64,000 nt of DNA from a virus. Below are positions 6,770-13,847 of the stretch, piece by piece. The stretch lies in the IMG/VR virus record IMGVR_UViG_3300045923_000041, positions 1 through 64,000 of that record; one strand, written 5' to 3'. The notes below the pieces were generated by a model. The model searched no databases and was not told where the DNA came from. It worked only from the letters and a program-made list of their open reading frames with translations. Both the position numbers and the translations under genes were made by a program. Every line of letters begins with the position of its first letter. The first letter of the stretch is position 1.

Positions 6770-7063
6770 TCACGATACGGGCTTGTTCGATGCCTTCTGG
6801 AGCATCCGCTGGCGGATCTTCTCGGCCAGCGCTTCACTACCCCGTACACCGCCGCGGGCGAACTGTAGCTGGAGAAGTCCCTTCATGAGCTGCGGCCCCT
6901 GTGCCTTGTCCACGGACAGCTCCCAGCAAGCCTTGCAGTACACGTACTTGTCGAGGGGTTCCTTGCCCGTGAGCTGCGTGACGGCCTCTCGTTCACTCCC
7001 GCTGAGGACGACTTCCTTGAAGACCTCGCGGTCCCGTTTGCAGACGCAACACATGCTGCTCAT
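6770..7063 (-). CDS. Zinc-finger-like protein, 97 aa
   Basis: It begins MSSMCCVCKRDREVF and has CKACWELS about 35 residues later, giving a two-CxxC zinc site. The C-terminal half is helical and basic (SEALAEKIRQRMLQKAS). The start overlaps the stop of the YkgJ-like gene. It could pair with that cysteine-cluster protein, but this is inferred only. Confidence 0.66.
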   Translation of the reverse strand: MSSMCCVCKRDREVFKEVVLSGSEREAVTQLTGKEPLDKYVYCKACWELSVDKAQGPQLMKGLLQLQFARGGVRGSEALAEKIRQRMLQKASNKPVS

Positions 7064-7698
7064 AGGCTGCTCCCGAAGTATTGCTTGAGGACTTCGACAT
7101 CGGCAGCCTCGATGTCGATCTCACCCGTGACGATCTTCTCGCCGATGAGCAAAGCAACGCTCAAGGGCATGATGATCATGGTGATGCCGTGACGCTTGAT
7201 GCTAGCGCGCACCCGTGCATGGAAGGTCTCGACTGGCTCCCGTTTGCTCACAAGCCCCGAGTCCGTGATCCGGTGGGGGTGACAGTTGTAGGGGTCTCCC
7301 GTCGAGAACGTCGTGCGACAGACCAAGGGGCGGGCATCGTAGGCCGTGCACATGGCCGTCTTCTCGTCGAGAAGGGGGCAAGGCATCATGCTGAGCAGCC
7401 AAAGCTCGTAGGGCAGATCGTAGGTGCGCGCCGCGTGCACCCTGATCGTCTCCTGGAAGGACGGTGTCCAGCGACCCCTCGCCACGAGCTGGCGGTACAG
7501 AACCGCGCCTTCCAAGGCCGTGATGTGGATCGGGTGGTAGCAACAGTGAGCGCAGCCGGACTCGCAGGAGACAGGCTTGCCGGTCTTGGATGCCTCGTCT
7601 CGGAGCTTGCGCTCGAAGTCCGTGGAAACCTCGACTCGGGCCGAAACCACTGTGGCCAGGCTGTGCTCGACGAGGAGGGGGAGCTTACGTCGGGCCAT
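7060..7698 (-). CDS. YkgJ-family cysteine-cluster protein
   Basis: 212 residues with CESGCAHCCYHPIHIT, then CPLLDEKTAMCTAYDARPLVCRTTF and a further cysteine (YNCHPH). This CxxxCxxCC...C...C...C pattern is characteristic of the YkgJ / UPF0153 family, thought to bind a metal (Zn or Fe-S). The C-terminal part is helical and hydrophobic (ITMIIMPLSVALLIGEKIV). The family's biochemical role is not established. In phages these proteins are scattered among early genes, as here. Confidence 0.78.
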   Translation of the reverse strand: MARRKLPLLVEHSLATVVSARVEVSTDFERKLRDEASKTGKPVSCESGCAHCCYHPIHITALEGAVLYRQLVARGRWTPSFQETIRVHAARTYDLPYELWLLSMMPCPLLDEKTAMCTAYDARPLVCRTTFSTGDPYNCHPHRITDSGLVSKREPVETFHARVRASIKRHGITMIIMPLSVALLIGEKIVTGEIDIEAADVEVLKQYFGSSL

Positions 7699-7722
7699 GG
7701 GTGGGAGCTTTGCGTACGATCT

Positions 7723-8259
7723 TCATTCGTCTTCTCCCAGAGTATCGCCCAGAAGATGATCATACGCTGTCAGGTGCTTGGGTTCCCGTTTCACCCGACT
7801 GAACTGAGCGTCCGTCCCCTTACGGGCGATGGTGGTGAAGCGCTTCGGGATGACAACGCTGGTCTGACCCTTCTCGAACTTCACGACCACCCTTTGCGGG
7901 TGCACGAGCCTCAGCGAAGGCCGCAAGAGCAGTGCGCCCCCTGCACGCAGAGGCTCTCCCACCACCCAGCTCTGGAACTGTCGTAGCCAGAACAGGTCCC
8001 CCACTCTGTTGGGGAGCGCCACGCCCGTGACTCGGCCCGGGTTTCTAGTGCCTGGGGTCCGCACCGGCAAAAGAACGTGCGGCCAGTCCCGATACGGGTT
8101 GCACCGGACCTTGCAGTTGTCGGGGTCCGTCGTGTTGAGTGTGTCCGAGACACGACGAGTCGTGCCCTCGGCTGTTGCGACGTACGCGTTCCCGGCCTCA
8201 TCCAGCCGGACCACGAGCCAGACCTTGCCCTGCATGTCAATGAGATCGCCCAGGTCCAT
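7723..8259 (-). CDS. Hypothetical beta-rich protein, 178 aa
   Basis: Starts MDLGDLIDMQGKVWLVVRLDEAGNAYVATAEG. The first 60 residues look like a small beta barrel that could bind a ligand or nucleic acid. The remainder alternates strands and basic loops (LRLVHPQRVVVKFEKGQTSVVIPKRF). The GGTGTTAGGGG element lies just before the start, after a strong hairpin, so it probably begins a transcript. No family is recognised. Confidence 0.66.
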   Translation of the reverse strand: MDLGDLIDMQGKVWLVVRLDEAGNAYVATAEGTTRRVSDTLNTTDPDNCKVRCNPYRDWPHVLLPVRTPGTRNPGRVTGVALPNRVGDLFWLRQFQSWVVGEPLRAGGALLLRPSLRLVHPQRVVVKFEKGQTSVVIPKRFTTIARKGTDAQFSRVKREPKHLTAYDHLLGDTLGEDE

Positions 8260-8265
8260 GCAGGC

Positions 8266-8277
8266 CCCCTAACACCG
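8266..8277 (-). promoter_or_regulatory. GGTGTTAGGGG start-proximal motif
   Basis: Minus-strand CGGTGTTAGGGG lies between a terminator-like hairpin and the ATG of the 178-aa gene. Its position straight after a terminator is the best argument that this motif family marks transcription starts. Confidence 0.52.
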
Positions 8278-8282
8278 AAAGC

Positions 8283-8316
8283 AAAAGGGCTGAAGCGTTT
8301 CCGCCTCAGCCCTTTT
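8283..8316 (-). terminator. Intrinsic terminator hairpin
   Basis: An inverted repeat, AAAAGGGCTGA and TCAGCCCTTTT, flanks an inner GCG/CGC stem with a TTTC loop (one mismatch between the two stems). The T-run at the 3' side of either strand makes it potentially bidirectional. It ends the AT-hook gene transcript (minus strand), 15 nt after its stop. Confidence 0.82.
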
Positions 8317-8330
8317 GACCTACCGTCCGC

Positions 8331-9074
8331 TCAGTTGGCGGGCGATGCTGAGGGGATCACTCCAGCTTCCTTGAGGACGTCGTCCACGTCGTCGGCCGTC
8401 GTGGTCGTGGTGACCTCGGTGGCGGCTGTCGTGGTCGTCGTCTCGGCCTTGGCCGCCTTCTTCTCGGTCTTCGCGGTGGTCGTCGCCACGTCGCGCTGGC
8501 GGTAGTAGCCCCGGCCCTTGCCCTCGACCCGCTCGAAGCTCTCCTTGAGCGACGAGAACAGGTACGAGATGTACGCGCGGGGATCGGACGAGTCGGGCAG
8601 CCAGTTCTTGGCCTTGAGCGCCTCGTACATCTCGGAGGCGTTCATCGTCTTCTTGCCCATGACCTCGATCATGGCCTTCTTGATCGGTGGACGGAGCCCC
8701 TGCGCGACCGCCCGGCGGCCCTGCGTTGCCCGGTTGTTGCCCTTGACCTTCGTGGCCTTGGTCGTCGTCTTGGCCGCTGCCTTCACCTTGACGGCCTTCG
8801 GCTTCGGACCCGGCTTGCGCCGTGTGGTGGTCTTGATGCCGTCCGTCTTCGCCGTGACCGTGGTCTTCGGCTTCGGACCCGGCTTGCGACGGGTCTTGGT
8901 CGGCACGCCGCCGACTGCGAAGACCTCGTCGAACTTGGCGATCCGCGCCCGGAGGGTCGCGATCTCTGCCGTGAGCTGCTTCTCGGCGCTCTGAAGCTTC
9001 GCCAGTCCGGCGGTCTTCTCGTTGAGCTGCTTCGTGAACTGTGATCTGAGTTGGTTTTCGACGCTGTCTGCCAT
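8331..9074 (-). CDS. Histone-like protein: coiled coil, two AT-hook-like motifs, winged helix
   Basis: The ATG start (MADSVENQLRS) follows a GAGGAG ribosome-binding site; the upstream in-frame stretch is non-coding in character. Residues 5-50 form a predicted coiled coil. Two identical RRKPGPKPK segments (roughly residues 60-70 and 84-94) resemble AT-hooks embedded in a Lys/Thr-rich H1-like tail. A folded domain (PPIKKAMIEVMGKKTMNASEMYEAL ... YLFSSLKESFERVEGKGRGYY) looks like a winged helix of the histone-H1/HARE type. The C-terminus is Thr-rich. The architecture suggests a nucleoid-associated protein binding phage or host DNA. Confidence 0.75.
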   Translation of the reverse strand: MADSVENQLRSQFTKQLNEKTAGLAKLQSAEKQLTAEIATLRARIAKFDEVFAVGGVPTKTRRKPGPKPKTTVTAKTDGIKTTTRRKPGPKPKAVKVKAAAKTTTKATKVKGNNRATQGRRAVAQGLRPPIKKAMIEVMGKKTMNASEMYEALKAKNWLPDSSDPRAYISYLFSSLKESFERVEGKGRGYYRQRDVATTTAKTEKKAAKAETTTTTAATEVTTTTTADDVDDVLKEAGVIPSASPAN

Positions 9075-9172
9075 GACGTGTGTCTCCTCTACATCCGTTT
9101 CGGGCCGGGCCTCTGCTTCTCGATGAACACCCTTCTGGCGTCCATCAAGGCTTCGTAGGTTGGCTATCCCCC

Positions 9173-9199
9173 ACTCTACTCTTCTGGTATGGGTGTCAA
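9173..9199 (-). promoter_or_regulatory. Candidate promoter TTGACA-N15-TAGAGT
   Basis: Minus-strand TTGACA, whose TGA is also the stop of the upstream frame, is followed 15 nt later by TAGAGT in a 120-nt gap before the histone-like gene. The short spacer makes this uncertain. The stop-codon/-35 overlap matches the confirmed promoter family. Confidence 0.35.
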
Positions 9200-9501
9200 G
9201 GCTTTTCGTTGGGCCCAACGAGGTTTTGGAGAACCCTCAGATGCCTGGGGTTCTGATTCTCCTCCTTGACGTTCGAGTAATTGCAGACGTGCACTTGAAA
9301 GCACGTGGCAATCACTCCGGGCCCAGCTTTCAGACCATCGCAGTTGTTGCAGATGTCCGTGCCGAAGTTGACTTGGAAGCGCAGCTTGGCGGCCTCGTAC
9401 TGCACGCGTTCGAACGCGCGCACCATGACGCGAGCGGCTTCATAGACCTTCTTCGGATCTCCGGTCTCGAAAGAGCCCAGAAGCTCGGCCGCGGGGTCTA
9501 C
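9196..9501 (-). CDS. -1 frame continuation of the preceding 77-aa gene, or separate ORF
   Basis: Coding-quality sequence (VDPAAELLGSFETGDPKKVYEAARVMVRAFERVQYEAAKLRF, then a CNNC and later cysteines) begins exactly where the 77-aa gene stops, one base back, with no ATG/GTG/TTG near the junction. The first in-frame ATG is internal (position 9426). The simplest readings are a -1 frameshift product joined to the 77-aa gene, giving about 178 aa, or a 76-aa protein from the internal ATG. The cysteine pattern (CNNC ... TC ... VC) suggests a zinc-binding C-terminus. Confidence 0.5.
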   Translation of the reverse strand, partial: VDPAAELLGSFETGDPKKVYEAARVMVRAFERVQYEAAKLRFQVNFGTDICNNCDGLKAGPGVIATCFQVHVCNYSNVKEENQNPRHLRVLQNLVGPNEKP

Positions 9502-9731
9502 CCCTCCTGGAATTCCCTCTGGATGTCGGCGAGACAGATGATGTGGTGCTTGCGCAGGAACGCCTCTGCCTGCCCCGCCGACGCCGCCGCCTGCATTCCC
9601 TTGATGCGCGGGTCCTGGACCTTCATGGCCTTTTCCAGGGCCTTGATCATGAGGGAGTGCCACTCGTCGTGGCTCTTCGGAACCTTGACGCTGGACTTCG
9701 GGGGCTTGTTGAGTCGGCGGGCGGCTGCCAT
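9498..9731 (-). CDS. 77-aa protein ending at a possible -1 slip site
   Basis: MAAARRLNKPPKSSVKVPKSHDEWHSLMIKALEKAMKV begins 1 nt from the upstream stop. It has a basic N-terminus and a helical body that ends QREFQEG. The last sense codons and stop are GAG GGG TAG; the run of four Gs allows P-site tRNA to re-pair one base back on GGG. Protein-like sequence continues in that frame. It is either the upstream half of a frameshifted gene or a short gene followed by a coupled one. A sequencing or assembly indel is the alternative. Confidence 0.6.
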   Translation of the reverse strand: MAAARRLNKPPKSSVKVPKSHDEWHSLMIKALEKAMKVQDPRIKGMQAAASAGQAEAFLRKHHIICLADIQREFQEG

Positions 9732-10160
9732 TCACGTTTCCTCCGGTTGCTTTGGCTCATCCTTCGAGACGAAAGCGGAGACCAGTGCGAAGACGGCGTC
9801 GTACTCCCCACGGAGCTGGTCCTCGTACTCCAACATCGCTTGCATGAACTCTTCGTCCGATGCCTTGATCCGCTCCCCGTCACCTTCAATCCAGGCGACA
9901 GGAGCGCGACCGTTGCCGGCGTCGATCTGCATGCGCAGAGAGACCGCCCTCTGACGGCGCTGTTCGAAGTCGAGCACGTCCAGCTCACCGAGAACCTGGA
10001 CGACCGCCTTCTGGGCATCTTCCAGGTTCTTGTGGAGATCCTTGATCAGGCTGAGCGCCTGCGGAAGAGTCTCGACCTGCTTCGCCAGCGCCTTCGTGTC
10101 GTGCTCTTTGGCCAGTCGCAGCGCTTGCTTCCTGGCGATCTTCCTACCGAACCCGCTCAT
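9732..10160 (-). CDS. Helical hypothetical protein, 142 aa
   Basis: MSGFGRKIARKQALRLAKEHD is a basic amphipathic start. It is followed by long helices (ALSLIKDLHKNLEDAQKAVVQVLGELDVLDFEQRRQRAV) with coiled-coil features. The middle, GNGRAPVAWIEGDGERI, resembles a small beta hairpin. The acidic C-terminus ends KDEPKQPEET. It lies in a set of overlapping small genes. No family is recognised. Confidence 0.66.
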   Translation of the reverse strand: MSGFGRKIARKQALRLAKEHDTKALAKQVETLPQALSLIKDLHKNLEDAQKAVVQVLGELDVLDFEQRRQRAVSLRMQIDAGNGRAPVAWIEGDGERIKASDEEFMQAMLEYEDQLRGEYDAVFALVSAFVSKDEPKQPEET

Positions 10161-10181
10161 TTGTCTGCATCTCCATCTGAT

Positions 10182-10628
10182 TCATTCGTCGTCTACGTTG
10201 TCGTTGAGGCCGTGCGGCTGCGCTGTTGGGGGCTGACCCGCGAACAAGTCGTAGAACGGGTACGTCCCAGGCTTGCCCTCCTGGTTCTGCGCATCCTGCT
10301 CCATGTCCACCAGCTCTTCGGTAGGCAGAAGAGTCACGTTGGTGGCGAGGTAGCGCAGATACGGATCGCTTGTGATGGCGAGGAGCTGCCGAGCCGCCAT
10401 GGGATTGTGCTCCAGTGTGTATACGATCTGCGACGGCTTCATCGTGTCGAGGAGACAGATCCCAGGGCGCAGCTCATCCCCGGGGTTCGGCCCACGCTCC
10501 AACCACATGTTGTTCGTCCGGTCGAGGTCGCACATCGTGCACCACACCGGAGGGTCGCAACCGCACGGCTTCGGGTTCTCGCATCCGCATCGACGGCGGT
10601 ACTTGAGGTCTCGGATGTCGTCGGGCAT
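10182..10628 (-). CDS. Cysteine-rich N-terminus protein, 148 aa
   Basis: The start MPDDIRDLKYRRRCGCENPKPC is selected because the upstream frame is Arg-rich and overlaps the neighbour. It carries a dense cysteine cluster (CGCENPKPCGCDPPVWCTMCD) near the N-terminus, suggesting one or two zinc ions. A helical domain with LEHNPMAARQLLAITSDPYLRYL follows, then an acidic, disordered tail. Function unknown. Confidence 0.66.
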   Translation of the reverse strand: MPDDIRDLKYRRRCGCENPKPCGCDPPVWCTMCDLDRTNNMWLERGPNPGDELRPGICLLDTMKPSQIVYTLEHNPMAARQLLAITSDPYLRYLATNVTLLPTEELVDMEQDAQNQEGKPGTYPFYDLFAGQPPTAQPHGLNDNVDDE

Positions 10629-10629
10629 G

Positions 10630-10914
10630 TCAGTTCTTCTTGCCGAGCCAGTCGATCTGGAAGGTCTTCCTCCACGTGTGCCCATTCGCGCAGGTCAAGT
10701 CGGTCCGTGAGAAGACGTGCGGCTTGCGGCGCTTGAGCGAGGAGTGGAACTTCGTGGCTGGGCCTCCACATGACCCACAGGACAAGTGGATCAAGGCGTC
10801 ATGCAGCTTGTCCCGGAAGTCGGGAGGATTGAGGGTCTCCGTAGCGCCCGCGATCTCCTCGTCCGTGAGGTCCAGGGAGTTCTCTTCGGGGTATGTCTTG
10901 TAATCGAGCGGCAT
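10630..10914 (-). CDS. Zinc-ribbon-like protein, 94 aa
   Basis: The acidic N-terminus precedes LSCGSCGGPATKF and a second half-site, LTCANGHTWRK, giving a C-x2-C ... C-x3-H knuckle. The stop lies 2 nt from the next start. It resembles a small zinc-ribbon accessory protein. Nothing identifies a partner. Confidence 0.66.
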   Translation of the reverse strand: MPLDYKTYPEENSLDLTDEEIAGATETLNPPDFRDKLHDALIHLSCGSCGGPATKFHSSLKRRKPHVFSRTDLTCANGHTWRKTFQIDWLGKKN

Positions 10915-10917
10915 GTA

Positions 10918-11739
10918 CTACCTCACCACCGGCAAACCCTTGGTAGAATTGCGCTTCTTGTCGGCCAGGGTCTTGTCGGCCGCGTAGCAGTAGGTGCAGC
11001 CCATCGTGCAGGTCTCGTTGATCGTGAACGGGTCCACCATGATCGCGCACCCGCACTTCTCGGCAGCCGGCTTCGGGTCCCCCTCGCATGGGACACAGAC
11101 ACCCTTCGTGATGCTGTGAGCCTTCAAGTCGAACCAGTTCAAGGCTGAGTCGTCGTTGCAGAGTCGGACCAGCAACCCGCTGTCGTTGCCGATCTCAGTC
11201 AACAGTCCAGCAAGGCAAGCGCGGTCCGTGGTGCTCCGAGTCTCCGGCACCATGTCGTTCGGCTGGAGGAACGACAGGAAGACGGTCTTGATCTTGGCGG
11301 CACCGGCCACGAGGGCGATGCGAGAGAACCGCTCGACGACGTTCTCCACGACTGGAACAGGAGAGAATCGCCAAGTCACGTTCTCGGCTCCGAAGACCAT
11401 CACCGCGTCTTCGAGCATCCAGAGGGCGTCCTTGAGCAGCGGTGCCCCCTTCTCGACCTCTTCCCAGCCCGTGATGGTCATGTGAACCTTGACCTGGTAG
11501 GGCTTGAGCAGGTGGCGATCGAGAAGCAGGTTGCGGGGGTCCTTGGTCCAGAAGACAAGCGAGTGGGTGTCCTCCGGCTTCAGCGACCAACGCTCGGGAA
11601 CCGCCGTCCGGGGGTCGAACGCTTCCATCTGGCCCGCGTTGAGGGACGCCTTGAACCACTCCCATTTGGCCGCGGGCAGGTCTGTCCAGCGCGACAGACT
11701 GTAAGGTACCGCTTCCAAACGTCCGGATCGAATGAGCAT
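10918..11739 (-). CDS. DUF1848-type protein (Fe-S/radical-SAM-like)
   Basis: 273 residues with features of DUF1848: an internal TIM-barrel-like pattern (HSLVFWTKDPRNLL, VKVHMTITGWEE, VTWRFSPVPVVE) and a C-terminal cysteine cluster, CGCAIMVDPFTINETCTMGCTYCYA, resembling the CxxxCxxC cluster of radical SAM enzymes. Members are of unknown biochemical function and occur in bacteria and phages. The C-terminal part after the cluster is short. It starts after a GGTGTAAGGGG element. A role in nucleotide or DNA-base chemistry is possible but not shown. Confidence 0.78.
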   Translation of the reverse strand: MLIRSGRLEAVPYSLSRWTDLPAAKWEWFKASLNAGQMEAFDPRTAVPERWSLKPEDTHSLVFWTKDPRNLLLDRHLLKPYQVKVHMTITGWEEVEKGAPLLKDALWMLEDAVMVFGAENVTWRFSPVPVVENVVERFSRIALVAGAAKIKTVFLSFLQPNDMVPETRSTTDRACLAGLLTEIGNDSGLLVRLCNDDSALNWFDLKAHSITKGVCVPCEGDPKPAAEKCGCAIMVDPFTINETCTMGCTYCYAADKTLADKKRNSTKGLPVVR

Positions 11740-11747
11740 CCTGGCGA

Positions 11748-11760
11748 CCCCTTACACCGG
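11748..11760 (-). promoter_or_regulatory. GGTGTAAGGGG start-proximal motif
   Basis: Minus-strand CCGGTGTAAGGGG ends 8 nt before the ATG of the DUF1848 gene, with the TGTAAG core 11 nt before it. It is a member of the recurrent start-proximal family. Confidence 0.52.
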
Positions 11761-11768
11761 GTCGGGGG

Positions 11769-12677
11769 TCATTCAGCCTCGGCAGCGGCCTCCAAAGCCT
11801 CCTGGACCGTCTCGGGCTCCAGTTCCTTCAGCTCCTTGGCGACAGCGGCCGCGATCAACATCTGGAAGACCTCATCCGGATCCACGTGATCCGACTTCTG
11901 GTCCTGCGTCGCGATTCGCTCCATCAGCTCGGAGAACAGCTCAATCGAGTGGTGCCCGATGTGAGCGATCTCCTCGAACGTCGGTAGGTGCTCCAGACGC
12001 TTGACCACGGCTTTGATGGCGATCTTCTTGGCCGTGCTCGAAATGAACGAGCCCATGACGCCCTTGGCCAGGAGACCCGCTCCGGCGCCGATCCCCGCCC
12101 CGAGCGCCCCTGCGGCCGTAGCGATGGCAACGTGAGTCGCCACCTTGCGGAACGCCGCCTTCTGGTGCTTGGACATCGGCTTGCCCTTCATCCAAGCGCT
12201 GACACCCTGCCCGGCCTCCTTGAACTCGTGGACCTCTTCCTTGGCGGCGTCCCAGGCGTTCTTGACGAACTTGGTGGGCGCTTCCGTGATGGACTTGTGC
12301 GCCGACATGAGGGTCTTGAAGCGGAACTCCTCGTCGTGGACGAACTTCTGGACCTTCTCGGGGGCCGACGCCAAGAAGGACTTGGCCTTCGAGGACAGGC
12401 CCTTCATGACGTCCTTCCAAGACGACTTGGGCTTCTTGTCCTTGTGCTCGTCCTTGTGCTCGTGCTCGTGCTCGTGCTCGTCCTTGGCCTCACCCTCCGG
12501 CTTCTTCTCGTGCTCGCCCGGCTTCTTGACCGTGTGCTTGCTCTTGTCCGCGTCGGGGTGGTCGTGGAGGTACTTCTTCAGCGCCTCAGGCGAAGAGAAC
12601 TCGAACGCTCGCTGGTATCGCGCGGCCACCCGCAGCGACAACCCCAGCTCGATTGCCCAACGCCCCGACGCGTTCAT
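11769..12677 (-). CDS. Virion-associated candidate with LRVAARY tag and membrane-like segment, 302 aa
   Basis: The start MNASGRWAIELG overlaps the neighbouring stop (ATGA). Residues 12-22 read LSLRVAARYQR, a tag shared with nearby proteins. Then come EALKKYLHDHPDADKSKHTVKK, a highly charged His/Glu/Lys region (DEHEHEHEHKDEHKDKK), a helical domain and a Gly/Ala-rich hydrophobic segment (ATAAGALGAGIGAGAGLLAKGVM) that could insert into or cross a membrane. The HP-x-AD-x-S-x-H-x-V segment recurs in proteins of large phages. An internal virion or ejection protein is a reasonable inference. Confidence 0.68.
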   Translation of the reverse strand: MNASGRWAIELGLSLRVAARYQRAFEFSSPEALKKYLHDHPDADKSKHTVKKPGEHEKKPEGEAKDEHEHEHEHKDEHKDKKPKSSWKDVMKGLSSKAKSFLASAPEKVQKFVHDEEFRFKTLMSAHKSITEAPTKFVKNAWDAAKEEVHEFKEAGQGVSAWMKGKPMSKHQKAAFRKVATHVAIATAAGALGAGIGAGAGLLAKGVMGSFISSTAKKIAIKAVVKRLEHLPTFEEIAHIGHHSIELFSELMERIATQDQKSDHVDPDEVFQMLIAAAVAKELKELEPETVQEALEAAAEAE

Positions 12678-13066
12678 CGGCGGTAGGTCTTGGCGAAGTG
12701 GCTGGACATCGGCTTCCCGTTCTCTTCCGCCGGCATGGGCGTGTCCGTGGGGATGATGTTGTCCATTCCTTCCTTCTTGCCGCCGGGCGTGTCGCCCTTG
12801 TTCTTCATGGACCAGGCCAGAGCCCAAGGGTTGTCGATCTCGTCATGCTTCTTCATCTTCTTGACGGTGTTCTCCCAACCGGGGGGCGCCACCGCGACCT
12901 GATCCATCTCGCCAGCCATGGGGGTCGGCCGAGAGATCGAAGCCTCTTCGTCGGCCTCCATCTCGGCATCGACGTACTCCGCCAGGTGCTCTTCGAGCAG
13001 GGGATTCTGCGCCTTCTTTTCCAGGAAACGCGCTGCTACACGTGCCGAAAGGGCCAGCTTGCTCAT
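12674..13066 (-). CDS. LRVAARY-tag family protein, 130 aa
   Basis: Begins MSKLALSARVAARFLEKKAQ, the same N-terminal tag as its neighbours. It continues into an acidic stretch (VDAEMEADEEAS) and a C-terminal domain (WENTVKKMKKHDEIDNPWALAWSMKNKGDTPG) resembling a short motif common in phage internal proteins (NPWALAWSMKNKG). It probably works with the adjacent tagged proteins, perhaps in the virion. Its exact role is unknown. Confidence 0.66.
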   Translation of the reverse strand: MSKLALSARVAARFLEKKAQNPLLEEHLAEYVDAEMEADEEASISRPTPMAGEMDQVAVAPPGWENTVKKMKKHDEIDNPWALAWSMKNKGDTPGGKKEGMDNIIPTDTPMPAEENGKPMSSHFAKTYRR

Positions 13067-13095
13067 GGGGCTACCACTCCTCGGGCATAGAAGGA

Positions 13096-13824
13096 CTAGA
13101 CAAGCCCGTCCTCATCCAGCGCGCGGTAAACGGCCTTGAGGATGAGTGCCTTGTTCTGGGGCGTCAGGTGGTCCCGGATCTGGCGCCACTTGGGGAGCAT
13201 GTCCAACACCTTGTTGACGAACTCCTGGGGAGAGGCGTGCGGCATCACGCGCTTGCGGTAGCCGGGGGCGATGTTCCGCAGGTTGTCCACGATTTGCTGC
13301 ATGTACGCGCGGACCTCGTGGGGCGAGTTGTAGTACCTGTCCGCGCTCTCCGGATCGGAGAGCACTGCACTCTCCTGGACCAGGTCCTTGTGCGAGTGGT
13401 ACCACCACTCGGCAGCATGCGTGAGTTCGTGGATCAGGTCGTTGAAGATGAGGTTCGACAGCGTGTGCGTGTCCACGTAATCGCCGTAGGTCTTGCTTCC
13501 GTTCAGACGGATCACAAGGTGTAGGTCCCCATCTTCGAGCAGGTCTGCCCTACGGATGTACGCGCCCGTGATGAGCTGGTCGCTTTGGGAAGGCTCCGAC
13601 GAGAAGGCGCCGTCGATGCGCATATCGTCCCCCCGCACGGACTTGATCTTCCAGGACCATGCGAGAACCTGAGAGTCGTGCCCAAGCTGCATGTCCTGCG
13701 GCTGGCGGCGGCAGTGGTCCTCAACCTTCTTGCCCAGCTCCTCGGCGAGCTGACGGATCTCACCCTTGTCCAGGGGGATCGGCCGGGTCGCGTACCGTGC
13801 GGCTACACGTAGGGTGAGCGTCAC
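13096..13824 (-). CDS. Zinc metallopeptidase-like protein with LRVAARY tag
   Basis: The GTG start gives MTLTLRVAARYATRP, again the shared tag. A HExxH zinc motif sits at LIHELTHAAEWWYH, followed some 35 residues later by SPHEVRAYMQQIV, which may supply a third metal ligand. This fits SprT- or gluzincin-like metalloproteases. The upstream half (RADLLEDGDLHLVIRLNGS) is beta-rich. A second tagged HExxH protein occurs at 33.6 kb. It could be a prohead or virion protease, or an immature-protein processor acting on tagged partners. This is speculative. Confidence 0.75.
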   Translation of the reverse strand: MTLTLRVAARYATRPIPLDKGEIRQLAEELGKKVEDHCRRQPQDMQLGHDSQVLAWSWKIKSVRGDDMRIDGAFSSEPSQSDQLITGAYIRRADLLEDGDLHLVIRLNGSKTYGDYVDTHTLSNLIFNDLIHELTHAAEWWYHSHKDLVQESAVLSDPESADRYYNSPHEVRAYMQQIVDNLRNIAPGYRKRVMPHASPQEFVNKVLDMLPKWRQIRDHLTPQNKALILKAVYRALDEDGLV

Positions 13825-13847
13825 AAGGAAGAGGCGAGATAGGAAGA

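Noticed and set aside
13325-13345. Plus-strand GTTGTAGT at about 13328, looking like the promoter -10
   Set aside because: There is no TTGATT at the correct distance and it lies within the metallopeptidase coding sequence.
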